This document shows, piece by piece, positions 31,471-32,406 of a stretch of DNA of 32,406 nucleotides; the stretch's first letter is position 1, and every line of letters begins with the position of its first letter. The DNA is from JAULZV01 sp032117135 (GTDB lineage Bacteria > Patescibacteriota > Minisyncoccia > Phycocordibacterales > JAACPR01). Both the position numbers and the translations under genes were made by a program. A model generated the notes under the pieces. That model did no database searches and was not told the origin of the DNA. It was given only the letters and a program-made list of their open reading frames with translations. The stretch is taken from assembly GCA_032117135.1 (NCBI GenBank), contig JAULZV010000021.1, positions 1 to 32,406 on the forward strand, in the 5' to 3' direction.

Positions 31471-32196
31471 ATGGAACACTTTGAATACCCTGTTCGATTG
31501 AACAGATACCTCTATCTCAAAAACTATTGCTCTCGCCGTCAGGCGGATGTTTTTATCGAAAAAGGTCTTGTGAAGATTAATGGAGTGAAAGCAGTCCTTG
31601 GTCAAAAGGTTAATGAAGGTGATGTTGTGGATATCGATGCACAGATCGAAAAGAAAAAAGAGAATTTTGTATACTTTATCTTTAATAAACCAGTTGGATA
31701 TGTAACTCGTAATCCTCAGCATGGTGAAAAATCAATTGCTGATATTTGGCCCAAAGCCAAAACTCTCCACCCTATTGGAGCACTCGACAAAGCCTCTCAA
31801 GGTCTTGTACTTTTGACCAATGACACTCGTATTGTCGATAGACTCCTCAGTCCTAAGTACCATCACGAAAAAGAGTATCGTGTCCGCGTACACAAAAGTC
31901 TTGCTACGATGCCTGATTTTAAACAAAAAATGGAAAAGGGTGTGAATATTGAAGGATACAAAACTAAGCCATGCAAAGTTGAAGTGACTGGAGATCGCGC
32001 TTTTAAGATTATTTTGACTGAAGGTAAAAAGCATCAGATTAGACGCATGACAGCAGCGCTCGGATATCAAGTCAAAGAACTTAAGCGAACTCGTATTATG
32101 AACCTACGTCTCAAACCAGAACATCGAGAAGGTCACGGTCAAGAAATTACAGTGACCGAAAAAATGACTCTCCTCAAGGATCTTGGAGTGATGTAG
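31471..32196 (+). CDS. RluF/RsuA-type rRNA pseudouridine synthase
   Basis: Isomerises uridine to pseudouridine in rRNA. The N-terminal S4 RNA-binding domain (about 7-55: RLNRYLYLKNYCSRRQADVFIEKGLVKING) precedes the catalytic domain (YFIFNKPVGYVTR; HPIGALDKASQGLVLLTND; HEKEYRVRV; LTEGKKHQIRRMTAALGYQVKELKRTRI). Asp106 is the catalytic residue. The KYHHEKEYRV and RTRIMNLRL stretches are closest to RluF (23S U2604). The residue two before the catalytic Asp is Ala104, whereas the family nearly always has Arg in a GRLD motif. Length 241 aa is usual. The exact target base cannot be told from sequence. Confidence 0.88.
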   Translation: MEHFEYPVRLNRYLYLKNYCSRRQADVFIEKGLVKINGVKAVLGQKVNEGDVVDIDAQIEKKKENFVYFIFNKPVGYVTRNPQHGEKSIADIWPKAKTLHPIGALDKASQGLVLLTNDTRIVDRLLSPKYHHEKEYRVRVHKSLATMPDFKQKMEKGVNIEGYKTKPCKVEVTGDRAFKIILTEGKKHQIRRMTAALGYQVKELKRTRIMNLRLKPEHREGHGQEITVTEKMTLLKDLGVM

Positions 32197-32290
32197 GAAT
32201 ATGGATAGATAGACAAGGTGTACAGCAATAGGATACAAAACACGTTGCTTCTATTAGGAAACATGAAAGTAGGGAACATAATGACCTCCT

Positions 32291-32320
32291 CCCCGGCCTC
32301 TCGCTCCGCTTCGACCGGGG
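32291..32320. repeat. G/C-rich stem-loop before the terminal gene
   Basis: CCCCGG (32291-32296) and CCGGGG (32315-32320) form a 6-bp stem around an 18-nt loop in an otherwise A/T-rich genome. It is about 95 bp past the RluF-like stop and 13 bp before the next ATG. There is no T-tail on the plus strand, so it is not a normal terminator; it could be a repetitive element or a leader structure. Confidence 0.4.
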
Positions 32321-32333
32321 TTTCCAACATGGC

Positions 32334-32406
32334 ATGAAAATTCTAATCGAACAATCGGGCGTTTTTTGGTTTATCTTTTTTGCCTTGCCATTGTATGTAC
32401 TGTCTG
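32334..32406 (+). CDS. Start of a membrane-protein gene (cut by window edge)
   Basis: From ATG 32334 the frame stays open to the end of the window: MKILIEQSGVFWFIFFALPL then YVLS. A short polar N-terminus followed by a hydrophobic run suggests a signal peptide or first membrane helix. Too little is visible to name a family, and the start is not backed by a Shine-Dalgarno sequence. Confidence 0.4.
   Translation, partial: MKILIEQSGVFWFIFFALPLYVLS

Noticed and set aside
1..32406. tRNA, rRNA or CRISPR array
   Set aside because: I looked through all gaps between genes; none holds a cloverleaf with CCA-type acceptor pattern, rRNA motifs, or regularly spaced direct repeats.

Overview
The window looks like a chromosomal stretch from a Candidate Phyla Radiation (Patescibacteria) bacterium, most likely of the Parcubacteria group. 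It is A+T-rich and compact, with small or trimmed housekeeping proteins: Obg without its C-terminal domain, RsmI and SecA without their usual tails, and LigA with a degraded zinc finger. It also carries a minimal type IV pilus set, a GatC-GatA pair without GatB next to it, a MYG1-family protein, a membrane bactofilin-like protein and a DUF4015-type putative glycoside hydrolase. TGA serves as a normal stop (for example at the end of the ABC transporter gene) and no gene needs it as sense, so the UGA=Gly code of Gracilibacteria/Absconditabacteria is not indicated. The taxonomic call is inference from gene content.

Layout. 1-198: tail of an IS30-like transposase. 199-8135 (minus strand): one compact run, in transcription order prepilin peptidase, four minor pilins, ligA, gatC, gatA and a membrane-anchored HEPN-like protein. 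8260-8691: a separate type IV pilin gene with its own promoter, 5' hairpin and terminator. 8807-14339 (minus): secA, bactofilin-like gene, MYG1-like gene, obgE. 14406-14558: a tiny lysine-rich histone H1-like gene not in ordinary ORF size range. 14559-15148: a 590-bp non-coding region that is extremely A+T-rich, holds long palindromes and one DnaA box, and ends in a probable small RNA gene with promoter, 15-bp hairpin, tandem loop repeat and terminator. 15149-19138: surface-glycan island (O-antigen ligase/polymerase-like protein with TPRs, two glycosyltransferases). 19121-21142: VirD4/TraG-like ATPase with a long disordered tail. 21243-25838 (minus): small membrane protein with an AT-hook-like motif, DUF4015 protein, ABC exporter, murC. 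25875-28647: rsmI, an unknown protein on the plus strand, pyk. 28758-31303: an HTH-MurA fusion divergent from murB. 31471-32196: RluF-like pseudouridine synthase. The window ends inside a new membrane-protein gene.

How the genes fit together. Three enzymes of early peptidoglycan synthesis (MurA, MurB, MurC) lie within about 10 kb. MurA carries an N-terminal Xre-type DNA-binding domain, and the 29-bp gap to murB holds an 18-bp dyad overlapping both promoters, so the pathway's first enzyme may be its own transcription regulator. The glycan genes, the ABC exporter, the DUF4015 protein and the pilus genes point to heavy investment in the cell surface, as expected for an episymbiont.

A recurring pattern is that convincing -10 boxes end 6-7 nt before the ATG, with few Shine-Dalgarno sequences, which suggests widespread leaderless transcription. 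The strongest candidates for something undescribed are the HTH-MurA/murB switch (30275-30305), the small RNA at about 14898-15013 and the palindrome-rich A+T region beside it. All functional calls come from reading sequence motifs; no database search was run.
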